From NCBI RefSeq assembly GCF_003586445.1, contig NZ_CP030028.1:1130501-1194500 (forward strand): a stretch of DNA of 64,000 nt, given 5' to 3'. Below the pieces are notes generated by a model that was not told where the DNA came from, made no database searches, and saw only the letters and a program-made list of their open reading frames with translations. Made by a program: the position numbers and the translations under genes. This DNA comes from Bacillus sp. Y1 (GTDB lineage: Bacteria > Bacillota > Bacilli > Bacillales > Cytobacillaceae). Position 1 is the first letter of the stretch. Every line of letters begins with the position of its first letter. Positions 40,514 to 49,243 of the stretch are shown piece after piece.

Positions 40514-40541
40514 ATGAGCACAGTTAACTATTTTATCAATG

Positions 40542-40576
40542 GCACAGGTTACGTATGAGTAGCTTGTGCTTTTTTG
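40542..40576 (+). terminator. First attenuator terminator before bmrC
   Basis: GCACAGGTTAC / GTAGCTTGTGC, eleven consecutive pairs counting G-U, with a 6-nt loop and TTTTTT. A second GCACAG at 40518 offers an alternative partner for the 3' arm. Confidence 0.85.
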
Positions 40577-40585
40577 TCGCCTTTT

Positions 40586-40619
40586 GACATATCGCATAGG
40601 ATGCGGTATGTCTTTTTTG
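40586..40619 (+). terminator. Second attenuator terminator before bmrC
   Basis: GACATATCGCA / TGCGGTATGTC with a 5-nt loop and TTTTTT, only 10 bp after the first terminator. Confidence 0.85.
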
Positions 40620-40683
40620 TCTTGTAAAAGAGGTAGCATTGGGAATATCCCATTACTATAAAAAATTCTAGGAGGAAGTAACA

Positions 40684-40743
40684 ATGCAAACATTACGTGT
40701 AGAAAGATTATTGGTATCACCCGTGGAGCTTGAGAGTGGTTAG
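40684..40743 (+). CDS. Second short ORF before bmrC, 19 codons
   Basis: ATG eight bases after AGGAGG, the same spacing as the first leader, encodes MQTLRVERLLVS followed by PVELESG and stop. It lies between the terminators and bmrC, 38 bp before the bmrC start. It may be a second leader or a small protein. I see no homolog. Confidence 0.5.
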   Translation: MQTLRVERLLVSPVELESG

Positions 40744-40781
40744 TTATACATGACGGAAAGAAAAGAGAGGAGACTACCAAG

Positions 40782-42539
40782 ATGTTCTCTATTTTAGGAA
40801 AATTGAGTTGGTTCTTTAAAGAAAATTGGAAACGCTATACTGTTGCGATAACACTCCTTATTTTTATTGGATTTGTTGATGTTATTCCACCAAAACTTGT
40901 TGGAATGGTTATTGATGATATTCATATGGGAGTAATAAGTAAGGAAAAAATTGTGCAGTACTTATTAGCTTTTTTTGTTCTGACAGTTGTATCCTATGGA
41001 GTCACATATATTTGGATGTACCAGCTGTTTGGTGGGGCTTTTCTTATTGAAAGAAAACTGCGCTCACAATTTATGAGGCATCTTTTTAAAATGACACCAA
41101 CGTTCTTTGAAAAAAATCGAACGGGAGATTTAATGGCCCGTGCAACAAATGATCTAAAGGCTATTTCTACAACTGCTGGATTTGGTATTTTAACACTGGT
41201 AGATTCCACAGCCTTTATGCTTACAATCGTTGCGATGATGACGATCTTTATTAGTTGGGAACTTACTCTTGCAGCAGTCCTACCGTTGCCAATCATGGCT
41301 GTTCTCATCAATTATTATGGCAATACCATTCATAAAAAGTTTATGTCAGCACAGGATGCATTTGGTGAACTTAATGATCGTGTTCTCGAGTCGGTTTCAG
41401 GAGTAAGAGTGATTCGCGCCTATGTTCAAGAACGTGAAGATCAAGAACGATTTCACAATATGACTGAGGATGTTTATAAAAAGAATGTGGCTGTTGCAAA
41501 AATAGATTCTTTGTTTAATCCAACGATCAAGGTTTTAGTTGGACTAAGTTATGTTATTGGATTAGGTTTTGGTTCATACTTAGTGTTCCATAATCGACTC
41601 ACGTTAGGGGAACTTGTTTCGTTTAATGTATATTTAGGTATGCTTGTTTGGCCAATGTTTGCTATTGGAGAGCTTATCAATATTATGCAAAGAGGAAATG
41701 CTTCACTAGACCGCGTACAAGAAACATTATCCTACCAGCCTGATGTATCGGATCCATTGAATCCAAAATCGGATAATAATCCGGAGCAGATTATGTTCAA
41801 GGAATTTTCATTTCGATATCCATCCTCTAACGTAGATAACCTAAGTAAAATCAACGTAGATTTGAAGCGAGGGGAGACATTGGGGATTGTTGGTAAAACA
41901 GGAAGTGGAAAAACAACCTTTATTAAACAGCTATTAAGAGAATATCCGTTAGGGGTAGGAGCATTAACTATTTCTAATGTAGAGTTAAATGAGCATACGT
42001 TAGAGACAACTAGAGGATGGATTGGGTACGTTCCACAAGATCACGTCCTGTTTTCAAAGACGGTAAAAGAAAATATTCTTTTTGGACGACTGGACGCTAC
42101 TGATGCTGATTTGGTTAAAGCTATCGAGTTAGCGGATTTCCAGAAGGATATTGAGATGCTTCCAGAAGGTCTAGAAACACTTGTTGGGGAAAAAGGTGTT
42201 GCTTTATCTGGGGGACAAAAACAAAGAATTTCGATAGCAAGAGCATTAATTAAGAATCCTGAAATTCTTATTTTAGACGATTCTCTTTCAGCCGTTGATG
42301 CAAAAACAGAAAAGAAAATCATCGAAAATATACGAAGTGAACGAAGTGGAAAGACAACTATTATAACGACCCATCGAATGTCTGCAGTCCAGCACGCGGA
42401 CCGTATTCTCGTGTTAGATGAAGGGATCATTGTTGAGGAAGGAACCCATGAAGAACTTATGGAACGGAACGGCTGGTATCGAGAGCAATATGATAGACAA
42501 CAGGTTCAAACCTCATCTGAAGTGGAGGTGAGTGTATGA
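40782..42539 (+). CDS. bmrC: Heterodimeric ABC multidrug exporter subunit BmrC (YheI)
   Basis: A 585-residue half transporter with six membrane helices (about 15-300) and a nucleotide-binding domain: Walker A GKTGSGKT (371-378), signature LSGGQKQR, Walker B ILDDS where D500 replaces the catalytic Glu, and H-loop TTHR. The length and the Asp substitution match B. subtilis BmrC, the partner carrying the degenerate site. With BmrD it exports drugs such as ribosome inhibitors and dyes. It overlaps bmrD by 4 bp. Confidence 0.95.
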   Translation: MFSILGKLSWFFKENWKRYTVAITLLIFIGFVDVIPPKLVGMVIDDIHMGVISKEKIVQYLLAFFVLTVVSYGVTYIWMYQLFGGAFLIERKLRSQFMRHLFKMTPTFFEKNRTGDLMARATNDLKAISTTAGFGILTLVDSTAFMLTIVAMMTIFISWELTLAAVLPLPIMAVLINYYGNTIHKKFMSAQDAFGELNDRVLESVSGVRVIRAYVQEREDQERFHNMTEDVYKKNVAVAKIDSLFNPTIKVLVGLSYVIGLGFGSYLVFHNRLTLGELVSFNVYLGMLVWPMFAIGELINIMQRGNASLDRVQETLSYQPDVSDPLNPKSDNNPEQIMFKEFSFRYPSSNVDNLSKINVDLKRGETLGIVGKTGSGKTTFIKQLLREYPLGVGALTISNVELNEHTLETTRGWIGYVPQDHVLFSKTVKENILFGRLDATDADLVKAIELADFQKDIEMLPEGLETLVGEKGVALSGGQKQRISIARALIKNPEILILDDSLSAVDAKTEKKIIENIRSERSGKTTIITTHRMSAVQHADRILVLDEGIIVEEGTHEELMERNGWYREQYDRQQVQTSSEVEVSV

Positions 42540-44548
42540 CGACTGGTAAACGCCTCGTACAATACGCTTTGCATTATAAAAAAATCATAATTGCAGCACT
42601 TATGATGCTTTCTGTTGCGGTTACCGCTGACCTTGCGGGACCATTCATAGCCAAGCGAATGATTGATCAACACATATTAGGGATTGAGTCGACTTGGTAT
42701 CAAACGAATGGAACGAAGGACTCAGTCGAATACAAAGGGAATTATTATAAACGTGAGACATATATTGAGGATGATGAGGTGAAGGTAGAAGAAGCAACTA
42801 TCCTACAAGTCAATCGTTCCTTTGTCTTTGTTGAGGAGGCTACTCCCTTTGACGGGGAAAGAAGCTTTAAAAATGGCGTCCTAACTATTACAAAGGGAGA
42901 CGAGATTGAAACCTTCGAAGGAACAAAGCTTTCAACCGAGGAGCTGGTAGCATTTTATCAGCCGGAAACCTCAAGAATTATTGGTTTATTATCACTGTAC
43001 TTCGGACTGATCGTTATTGCAGCTATTTTTGAATACGGACAGCGTTTTTATTTGCAGATGTCTGCAAACCGGGTCATCCAAAAAATGCGTGAGGATGTAT
43101 TTGGACAGATTCAAAAGCTTCCTATTCGATACTTTGATAATTTGCCAGCCGGTAAGGTTGTTGCGAGAATAACAAATGATACAGAAGCAATTCGAGAATT
43201 ATATGTTACTGTACTATCAACCTTTTTTACCAGTGCGATTTACATTACGGGAATTTATATTGCTTTATTCATTCTCAATGTTAAGCTAGCGTTCATTTGT
43301 TTATTACTATTGCCCATTCTCTTTGTGTGGACACTTGTATATCGAAAATACGCATCAAAGTATAATCATAAAATACGTTCGAGAAATAGTGATATTAACG
43401 CAATTGTTAATGAATCCATTCAAGGGATGAATGTAATTCAAGCATTTAATCGAGAAAAGCAAACTCAGAAAGAATTTGAAAAACTAAATGAAGATCACTT
43501 TAAATTCCAAAACAAACTTTTAAGTCTCAATTCATTAACTTCACATAATTTAGTAAACGTACTAAGGAATGTGATATTTGTAGCTTTTATTTGGTATTTT
43601 GGGGGAGAAGCACTAAAGCCAAGTGCAGTAGTCTCGCTAGGAATGCTGTATGCGTTTGTTGATTATATAAATCGCCTTTTTAACCCTATTCAAGGGATTG
43701 TGAATCAGCTAGCCAATCTAGAACAAGCGCTCGTTGCGGCAGACCGTGTGTTTGAGTTATTAAAGGAAGAGGGAATCGATGTTAATGATCATCGGATGGA
43801 ACGCTATAAGGGGAATGTAACTTTTGAGCATGTTTCTTTTGGATATAAAGAGAATGAATTTGTTTTAAAGGATATTCATTTTACTGCGGAGCACGGGGAA
43901 ACTGTGGCGCTTGTAGGACATACCGGTTCAGGGAAAAGCTCAATTATCAATTTGCTTTTTAGGTTTTACGATTGTCAGAAAGGAAGTATTTTAGTTGATG
44001 GAACCGATCTAAAAAATATTCCCCATCAAACACTACGACAGCATATGGGAATCGTGTTGCAGGATCCTTTTCTATTCACTGGTACGATTGCTTCAAACGT
44101 TAGTCTCGATAATCCAGCTATTACTCGAGAAAAGGTTGAACAGGCACTTCGTGATGTAGGAGCTGATAGAGTATTTAAACATTTGGAAAAAGGCTTTGAT
44201 GAACCGGTTATTGAAAAAGGCAGCACGTTATCAAGTGGACAGAGACAGCTTATTTCTTTTGCAAGAGCATTAGCATTCGATCCGGCTATTCTTATCTTGG
44301 ATGAAGCAACATCTAGTATTGATACAGAGACAGAAATGATCATTCAAGAGGCAATGGATGTATTGAAAAAGGGAAGAACCACATTCATTATAGCTCACAG
44401 ATTATCCACTATTCGAAATGCTGATCAAATACTTGTATTAGATAAAGGGTGTATCGTCGAAAAAGGGACGCATGATGAATTAATGGAACAAGAAGGAAAG
44501 TATTATCAAATGTATCAGCTTCAACAAGGAAGCAGCTTAGCGGGTTGA
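42536..44548 (+). CDS. bmrD: Heterodimeric ABC multidrug exporter subunit BmrD (YheH)
   Basis: A 670-residue partner of BmrC. Between the first and second membrane helices lies an extracellular insertion of about 100 residues (40-145), as in B. subtilis BmrD. The nucleotide-binding domain has Walker A GHTGSGKS, Walker B ILDEATS with catalytic E590, and a non-canonical signature LSSGQRQL. The canonical site is thus formed by BmrD Walker and BmrC signature, and the degenerate one by the reverse pair. The insert may gate the extracellular side. Confidence 0.95.
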   Translation: MTTGKRLVQYALHYKKIIIAALMMLSVAVTADLAGPFIAKRMIDQHILGIESTWYQTNGTKDSVEYKGNYYKRETYIEDDEVKVEEATILQVNRSFVFVEEATPFDGERSFKNGVLTITKGDEIETFEGTKLSTEELVAFYQPETSRIIGLLSLYFGLIVIAAIFEYGQRFYLQMSANRVIQKMREDVFGQIQKLPIRYFDNLPAGKVVARITNDTEAIRELYVTVLSTFFTSAIYITGIYIALFILNVKLAFICLLLLPILFVWTLVYRKYASKYNHKIRSRNSDINAIVNESIQGMNVIQAFNREKQTQKEFEKLNEDHFKFQNKLLSLNSLTSHNLVNVLRNVIFVAFIWYFGGEALKPSAVVSLGMLYAFVDYINRLFNPIQGIVNQLANLEQALVAADRVFELLKEEGIDVNDHRMERYKGNVTFEHVSFGYKENEFVLKDIHFTAEHGETVALVGHTGSGKSSIINLLFRFYDCQKGSILVDGTDLKNIPHQTLRQHMGIVLQDPFLFTGTIASNVSLDNPAITREKVEQALRDVGADRVFKHLEKGFDEPVIEKGSTLSSGQRQLISFARALAFDPAILILDEATSSIDTETEMIIQEAMDVLKKGRTTFIIAHRLSTIRNADQILVLDKGCIVEKGTHDELMEQEGKYYQMYQLQQGSSLAG

Positions 44549-44660
44549 TGTTCAAAGAACTTTCGAAATTTAGACATACAATTTTCTAATATTACGTCCA
44601 GTTGGTCCCCGAATTCGTGTTAATGTTAAAGCAAACATAGGCACGAAGGGGGACTTGAAT

Positions 44661-44747
44661 ATGGAAGAACTTTCAGTGACATTAGTTATTGCAAGTATTA
44701 TGGTTTTAGGTTACTTTATTGGATTTACAATCATAAAAGAATCATAA
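44661..44747 (+). CDS. Very small single-pass membrane protein, 28 residues
   Basis: ATG after AAGGGGGA encodes MEELSVTLVIASIMV then LGYFIGFTIIKES, one hydrophobic helix with charged ends, followed directly by a terminator. It occupies the place of yheF between bmrD and sspB in B. subtilis, but I cannot claim homology. Function unknown; such peptides often modulate membrane partners. Confidence 0.6.
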   Translation: MEELSVTLVIASIMVLGYFIGFTIIKES

Positions 44748-44779
44748 AAACGGCCTTTTATTATGAAAGGCTGTTTTTT
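44748..44779 (+). terminator. Terminator after the 28-residue protein gene
   Basis: AAAACGGCCTTT / AAAGGCTGTTTT followed by T residues. Confidence 0.8.
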
Positions 44780-44796
44780 ATTTGGGCATAATATGA

Positions 44797-44826
44797 AAGC
44801 CCTCTTCCGGAATGGAAGAGGGCTAA
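44797..44826 (-). terminator. Terminator of the spore-protein gene
   Basis: AGCCCTCTTCC / GGAAGAGGGCT with TTTCAT on the minus strand. The plus strand side lacks a U tract. Confidence 0.75.
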
Positions 44827-44865
44827 GCCATACCTTATTCAATTGTTGTACTATCTTAAGTTAAA

Positions 44866-45072
44866 TTAGCGTTGGAAAGAACCGCTCATAGATTGTTGAG
44901 CCATAGATACTAAACGCTTAGTGATTTCTCCACCTACAGATCCGTTAGCACGTGAAGTAGTTTCGCCACCAAGGTTTACACCAAATTCGCTAGCGATCTC
45001 GTACTTCATTTGCTCTAATGCTTGCTCTGCTCCTGGTACTAATAGTTGGTTTGAAGAATTGTTGTTTGCCAT
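44866..45072 (-). CDS. sspB: Alpha/beta-type small acid-soluble spore protein
   Basis: A 68-residue DNA-binding spore protein. It has the GPR protease site in [12 protein letters not shown] and the conserved segment [13 protein letters not shown] near the C-terminus. I start at ATG 45072 behind GAAGGAG; a GTG three codons earlier is unlikely. These proteins coat spore DNA and give UV resistance, and are made in the forespore under sigma-G. Its position between bmrD and yheD matches sspB of B. subtilis, though paralogues are near identical. Confidence 0.93.
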   Translation of the reverse strand: MANNNSSNQLLVPGAEQALEQMKYEIASEFGVNLGGETTSRANGSVGGEITKRLVSMAQQSMSGSFQR

Positions 45073-45341
45073 GTTGAACACTCTCCTTCAGTTTTTTTGG
45101 TGGACTATTTTGGATTGAACCAAATTGATTTAGTAAATCAAGCTTTCAGCATAGTCCGTTATAAAAGTTTTTGTTGTTTGCGACTTGTTGTCGCTGTGTT
45201 TACTCAATATTATGGATGATTTTTTTGATCCTATTCGAAATAAACTGCAGGTAATGTTTTCCTGTTCATAATTTCTTTTTGCCTTACATGAACAGGTGAT
45301 ATGCTTCTCAAACTAATAAAAAAACAAAGTAGGGAAGAGAA

Positions 45342-45584
45342 ATGGGAATATGTCCAGTTTGTAACGGGCTTGAAGAAAAATACTTTACTTGCAGTACATG
45401 CGGAAGTGAATTAGAGGAAGCAGGAAGGTTAATGGATTTTTTTGATGACTATAGTGCCTATATGCCAATTGACTTAATGAAGCTTGAAGATGGATATCCC
45501 GAGGATTATGCTAAGGGACTCTGTCCGCATCTATATAAGTGTCCATCTTGTTATAGCGATGTGGTCCAATTCATACAAGAATAG
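45342..45584 (+). CDS. Small zinc-ribbon-like protein of unknown function
   Basis: An 80-residue acidic protein with CPVC, CSTCG and later CPHLYKCPSC, eight Cys able to make one or two zinc sites. The region between is acidic (DFFDDYSAYMPIDLMKLEDGYPEDY). AGGGAAGAG lies upstream of the ATG. It sits alone between sspB and msmX. I do not recognise the family. Confidence 0.7.
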   Translation: MGICPVCNGLEEKYFTCSTCGSELEEAGRLMDFFDDYSAYMPIDLMKLEDGYPEDYAKGLCPHLYKCPSCYSDVVQFIQE

Positions 45585-45617
45585 AAAAAAGGATGCAGCG
45601 CGCTCGTGCTGCATCCT
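45585..45617 (-). terminator. Terminator after msmX
   Basis: AGGATGCAGCAC paired with GTGCTGCATCC-type arm (loop about 7 nt) followed on the minus strand by TTTTTT. It begins at the stop of the plus-strand zinc-ribbon gene. Confidence 0.85.
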
Positions 45618-45623
45618 AGGTGA

Positions 45624-46721
45624 TTAACGTATTCTTGATTCTGTAGTTACATCGAAGAAGTGAGCTTTGTTCAAATCAAATGCTAAATCGATTGATTGAC
45701 CAGGTTTAATATCTGAACGAGAGTCTACTCTCGCTACAAAATCCTGACCCTCAATGCTTGAATAAAGCATTGTTTCAGCACCAGTTAATTCTGATACATC
45801 AATTTTTACATGAATTTTTGTACCTTGAGAAGCTTCGATGAATACAGGCTCATCATGAATATCTTCCGGACGGATACCGAGAATAATTTCTTTACCAACA
45901 TACCCTTGTTCACGAAGTACTTTCATTTTTCCTTCTGGGATAGCGATTGAAGTTTTGCCTGCAACAAATTTACCTTCCTCGATTTTTCCTCTTAGGAAGT
46001 TCATTGCTGGTGATCCAATAAATCCACCAACAAATACATTTTCAGGCTTTTCGTATACTTCTTTTGGTGCTCCAACTTGCTGGATAACTCCGTCCTTCAT
46101 AACAACAAGACGAGTAGCCATTGTCATTGCTTCTGTTTGGTCATGCGTTACGTAGATAGTTGTTGTTTGTAAGCGTTGATGAAGCTTTGCAATTTCAGCA
46201 CGCATTTGAACACGAAGTTTAGCATCAAGGTTCGATAATGGCTCATCCATTAAGAATACTTTTGCATCACGGACAATCGCACGACCTAATGCCACACGCT
46301 GACGTTGACCACCAGAAAGTGCTTTTGGTTTACGATCAAGGTAAGGTTCTAAACCAAGGATTTTTGCAGCTTCCTGAACACGGCGATCAATTTCATCCTT
46401 AGGAAACTTACGAAGCTTTAATCCAAAAGCCATATTGTCATATACACTCATATGTGGGTAAAGAGCATAGTTTTGGAATACCATGGCAATATCACGATCT
46501 TTTGGTGCAACATCATTTACACGTTTACCATCAATAGAAAAATCACCTTTAGAGATTTCTTCAAGACCAGCAATCATACGTAAAGTTGTTGATTTTCCGC
46601 AACCAGATGGTCCAACGAATACGATAAACTCTTTATCTTGAATATGAAGGTTAAAGTCTTCAACAGCAGTTACTTTATTGTCGTAAATTTTGAAAATATG
46701 ATCTAAAACTAACTCAGCCAT
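45624..46721 (-). CDS. msmX: Multi-sugar ABC transporter ATPase
   Basis: A 365-residue ATPase of the MsmX/UgpC family: Walker A GPSGCGKST, Q-loop FQNYALYPHM, signature LSGGQRQR, Walker B VFLMDEPLSNLD, and a C-terminal TOBE/OB regulatory domain with GIRPEDIHDEP. The length equals B. subtilis MsmX, the shared ATPase that energises several sugar importers. No permease genes are adjacent, consistent with a shared role. GGGAGG precedes the ATG. Confidence 0.93.
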   Translation of the reverse strand: MAELVLDHIFKIYDNKVTAVEDFNLHIQDKEFIVFVGPSGCGKSTTLRMIAGLEEISKGDFSIDGKRVNDVAPKDRDIAMVFQNYALYPHMSVYDNMAFGLKLRKFPKDEIDRRVQEAAKILGLEPYLDRKPKALSGGQRQRVALGRAIVRDAKVFLMDEPLSNLDAKLRVQMRAEIAKLHQRLQTTTIYVTHDQTEAMTMATRLVVMKDGVIQQVGAPKEVYEKPENVFVGGFIGSPAMNFLRGKIEEGKFVAGKTSIAIPEGKMKVLREQGYVGKEIILGIRPEDIHDEPVFIEASQGTKIHVKIDVSELTGAETMLYSSIEGQDFVARVDSRSDIKPGQSIDLAFDLNKAHFFDVTTESRIR

Positions 46722-46838
46722 AATTAATTCCTCCCAGTGATCTGTAATCGTTTTCTTATGTATAGATTACATGATTGGAAGGTTCTTGTACTATGTGAAT
46801 AGTGCACAAAAATAAGGAGAAGGAAATTGGGCAATGTG

Positions 46839-47741
46839 CTATCTTTGCTTTTGTAATTGGAGTAAGCAAGCGATATAAAGGGTAATGGCACTAGGATAAT
46901 CTTTTAAATTGACACCAGCTTTTTCTGTAAACTTGTCTATCCGGTATTGTAAGGTGTTTCGGTGAATGTATAACTTTTTTGCTGTGACACTCGCGTTTAA
47001 ATTATTTTCTAAATATACTTGAATGGTTGCGAGCGTTTCTGGATCGTCCATTAAAGGCTGAAGAAGTTGTATTTCTATGGCTTTTAAAAGCTCAGCTGGG
47101 AGACTATGCGAAAGCAAAGTTGGGAAAATGTTCTCAAATGTAAAAACTCTTTCCTTCCGCTTCCATTCTAAAGATTGTTTGAAAAATAGACGGTCTTGAT
47201 GGAATAATTCCTTTAATTCCTCAGTGGCAGAGTGAAACTTCCCAATGAAGAAACTGACACGTAAGTAAAGATCATTTTCAAATGTCTCAGAGATTTCCAA
47301 GAAATTTTCAGCCATTAAAAAGCTGTGAGATTCGTGTTCAATAAGTACAGCATGATTTGGACTTTCCCAAAAAATAATAATTTCTTCAGATAAAAAGCCT
47401 TTTAAGGCAAGTTCTAAATCTTTTTGCTCCCAGTCCTCACCTGAACAATGAAGGTGAATGATTCGAACCCGACGCTCTTGTTTTTGTAAAGGGACCTGCC
47501 CATCTGAAAATAAAAAATTGTACCATCCCTGAGATTGAAATTCTATGACTGGTGGTTCAAAAGAATGGAAAAGGGCATCCAGTAGCTGTTTTTCTTTTGG
47601 GTCTAACATGTTTTTTCTAATTCCAACCCAACCGTCTTCGTTTTCTTCATAAAACCAGTCATACTCTTTTGTATCTTCAAGTGTAGGCTTTTGATTTGTA
47701 TATTTACTGTCTTTGAATAATTGTAGAATTTTTTTTAGCAT
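46839..47741 (-). CDS. PucR/CdaR-type regulator next to msmX
   Basis: A 300-residue protein with a C-terminal HTH_30 domain (LENNLNASVTAKKLYIHRNTLQYRIDKF) typical of PucR/CdaR sugar-diacid regulators. The N-terminal region of about 220 residues has no recognised motif. B. subtilis has a similar gene (yxkF) beside msmX, so a role in msmX control is plausible; no experiment supports it here. Confidence 0.75.
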   Translation of the reverse strand: MLKKILQLFKDSKYTNQKPTLEDTKEYDWFYEENEDGWVGIRKNMLDPKEKQLLDALFHSFEPPVIEFQSQGWYNFLFSDGQVPLQKQERRVRIIHLHCSGEDWEQKDLELALKGFLSEEIIIFWESPNHAVLIEHESHSFLMAENFLEISETFENDLYLRVSFFIGKFHSATEELKELFHQDRLFFKQSLEWKRKERVFTFENIFPTLLSHSLPAELLKAIEIQLLQPLMDDPETLATIQVYLENNLNASVTAKKLYIHRNTLQYRIDKFTEKAGVNLKDYPSAITLYIACLLQLQKQR

Positions 47742-47888
47742 ATGGTTGCTCCCAAATCATTGTATATCTTCATTATAACAGGTAACGTATAGTATCAATA
47801 ATTTGGCTTATAATTTCTATTTAAGAAAAGAATACGATATAATCTATTCAATAGGGGATACCGTATTGATAGTTGAGAGGTGAATATA

Positions 47889-48149
47889 TTGGAATACTCA
47901 CAAGAAATGAAAAACCGGTTAAAACGTCTTGAGGGTCAGGTTCGTGGTGTAATACGTATGATGGAAGAGGAAAAACATTGCAAAGATGTGGTAACTCAGC
48001 TATCAGCTGTGCGCTCGGCTGTTGACCGTGCAATGGGATATATTGTAGCAAAAAATCTAGAGGCATGTATTCGTGAAGCAAATGACGAGGGGAAAAACGC
48101 CGAGGATGCGATTCAAGAGGCTGTAAATATGATAGTAAAAAGTCGATAG
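47889..48149 (+). CDS. CsoR-superfamily repressor, CstR-like (C31/C60)
   Basis: An 86-residue all-helical repressor of the CsoR/RcnR fold. With the TTG start at 47889 (AGAGGTG upstream), the two conserved Cys fall at 31 and 60, the positions used by the persulfide sensor CstR. The CsoR copper ligand His is replaced by Asn in KNLEAC. So a sulfane-sulfur sensor is likelier than a Cu(I) sensor. B. subtilis YrkD is of this kind. No sulfurtransferase or rhodanese gene is adjacent. Confidence 0.8.
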   Translation: MEYSQEMKNRLKRLEGQVRGVIRMMEEEKHCKDVVTQLSAVRSAVDRAMGYIVAKNLEACIREANDEGKNAEDAIQEAVNMIVKSR

Positions 48150-48151
48150 AC

Positions 48152-48196
48152 AAGTAAAAAGACACGCTATGTGATGAATAGTGTGTCTTTTTACTT
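48152..48196. terminator. Bidirectional terminator between CstR-like and ATP-grasp genes
   Basis: AAGTAAAAAGACAC / GTGTCTTTTTACTT with further pairs inside (GCTAT with ATAGT). Confidence 0.9.
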
Positions 48197-49243
48197 CTTT
48201 TCTATTGTGGAGCGGAATAGCTCGCAAAGCATCTTCACCCGTTTTTCCTCGATCGTTTTTTCATCGAAGCTCATTGGCTTTGAATTAATTTCATAAATAA
48301 CAAATCTCCCATCTGAAGTTAACCCCAGATCGATGGAGAACTCAGCAAAGAAACCGTATTTCCTAGTTAATTCTTTCCCACAAAGCTCTACGAATTTTTG
48401 GATTAAGAGGTCTTGTTCCTGCGTTTGAAATTGTGAATAAGGAAGTAGTTTTCCTCCATTAGGAATATGTGTAGTTACTTGTTGATTGCCTGATTGTCTA
48501 ACACCTACACCTACAGGAACATGCTTCTCACCTTGCAAAACAGCCAATATTCTAAAATCATACCGTTTCCCTTGATAAAGTTGAGGACTTGCTGCTTGCT
48601 GTGCAATATATAATATTTTAAGAAATTTATTAGACCATTTTCCCCAATAATCATGAAAGTCATGGTAAATAACTTGCTGCCTATGGTCTATGAGCAAAAG
48701 TTTACCATCTCTCTGCAATTTAATAATATGAATGCCTCTTCCCATTGAAGAATTTGCTTGTTTTATATAAAGAGAGCGATGAGCTAAAAGAAATTCTTCT
48801 AGTTCTGTTTTGTCTTCGATTTTTATTGTCGGTAAGAAATACTGTTTAAGACCCATATGCTCCTTGAACTGTAAGTAACAATCGTATTTGTTTAAAAAAC
48901 CTGGGTTGAAAAAGGGTATTGATTGTTCTTTAAAGAGATTTACAGCCTCTTTAAAAGTACTGGTGTCTTCATGTTTTCGAAACGGAACGCGGTTGTATAC
49001 TAGCTGTGGAAAGGGAGCCATTACAGTCTCCCATTTATTGTTACTAGGATCATATTTTGCTGCTTTTATTCCATTACTTAAGATATCATCAGGAGAGAAT
49101 ACGATAGATGTTCCGCCGATCTTCCATAACTCCTGTTGAATGGATCGGAACAACGGAATATTTCCAACTAGATTCTTTTCACCTTTTTTACTGGTTAGAA
49201 TACCGATAAAAGGATTCATATTCCTAAGAACAAGAGAAGTCAT
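48191..49243 (-). CDS. YheC/YheD-family ATP-grasp protein, last gene of the four-gene operon
   Basis: A 350-residue protein. Residues about 1-110 are an N-terminal domain (FIGILTSKK, LVYNRVPFRKHED), and residues about 115-345 an ATP-grasp fold: KQANSSMGRGIHI glycine-rich loop, YDFRILAVLQG, and GLTSDGRFVIYEINSKP, the metal and nucleotide site. It belongs to the family of B. subtilis spore-coat proteins YheC/YheD. AGGAGAGG precedes the ATG, and it overlaps the previous gene by 4 bp. The reaction is unknown; ATP-grasp enzymes ligate a carboxylate to an amine. Confidence 0.85.
   Translation of the reverse strand: MTSLVLRNMNPFIGILTSKKGEKNLVGNIPLFRSIQQELWKIGGTSIVFSPDDILSNGIKAAKYDPSNNKWETVMAPFPQLVYNRVPFRKHEDTSTFKEAVNLFKEQSIPFFNPGFLNKYDCYLQFKEHMGLKQYFLPTIKIEDKTELEEFLLAHRSLYIKQANSSMGRGIHIIKLQRDGKLLLIDHRQQVIYHDFHDYWGKWSNKFLKILYIAQQAASPQLYQGKRYDFRILAVLQGEKHVPVGVGVRQSGNQQVTTHIPNGGKLLPYSQFQTQEQDLLIQKFVELCGKELTRKYGFFAEFSIDLGLTSDGRFVIYEINSKPMSFDEKTIEEKRVKMLCELFRSTIEKK

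Noticed and set aside
45073-45200. Sigma-G promoter for the spore-protein gene
   Set aside because: I found no convincing -35/-10 pair with proper spacing, though one is expected biologically.
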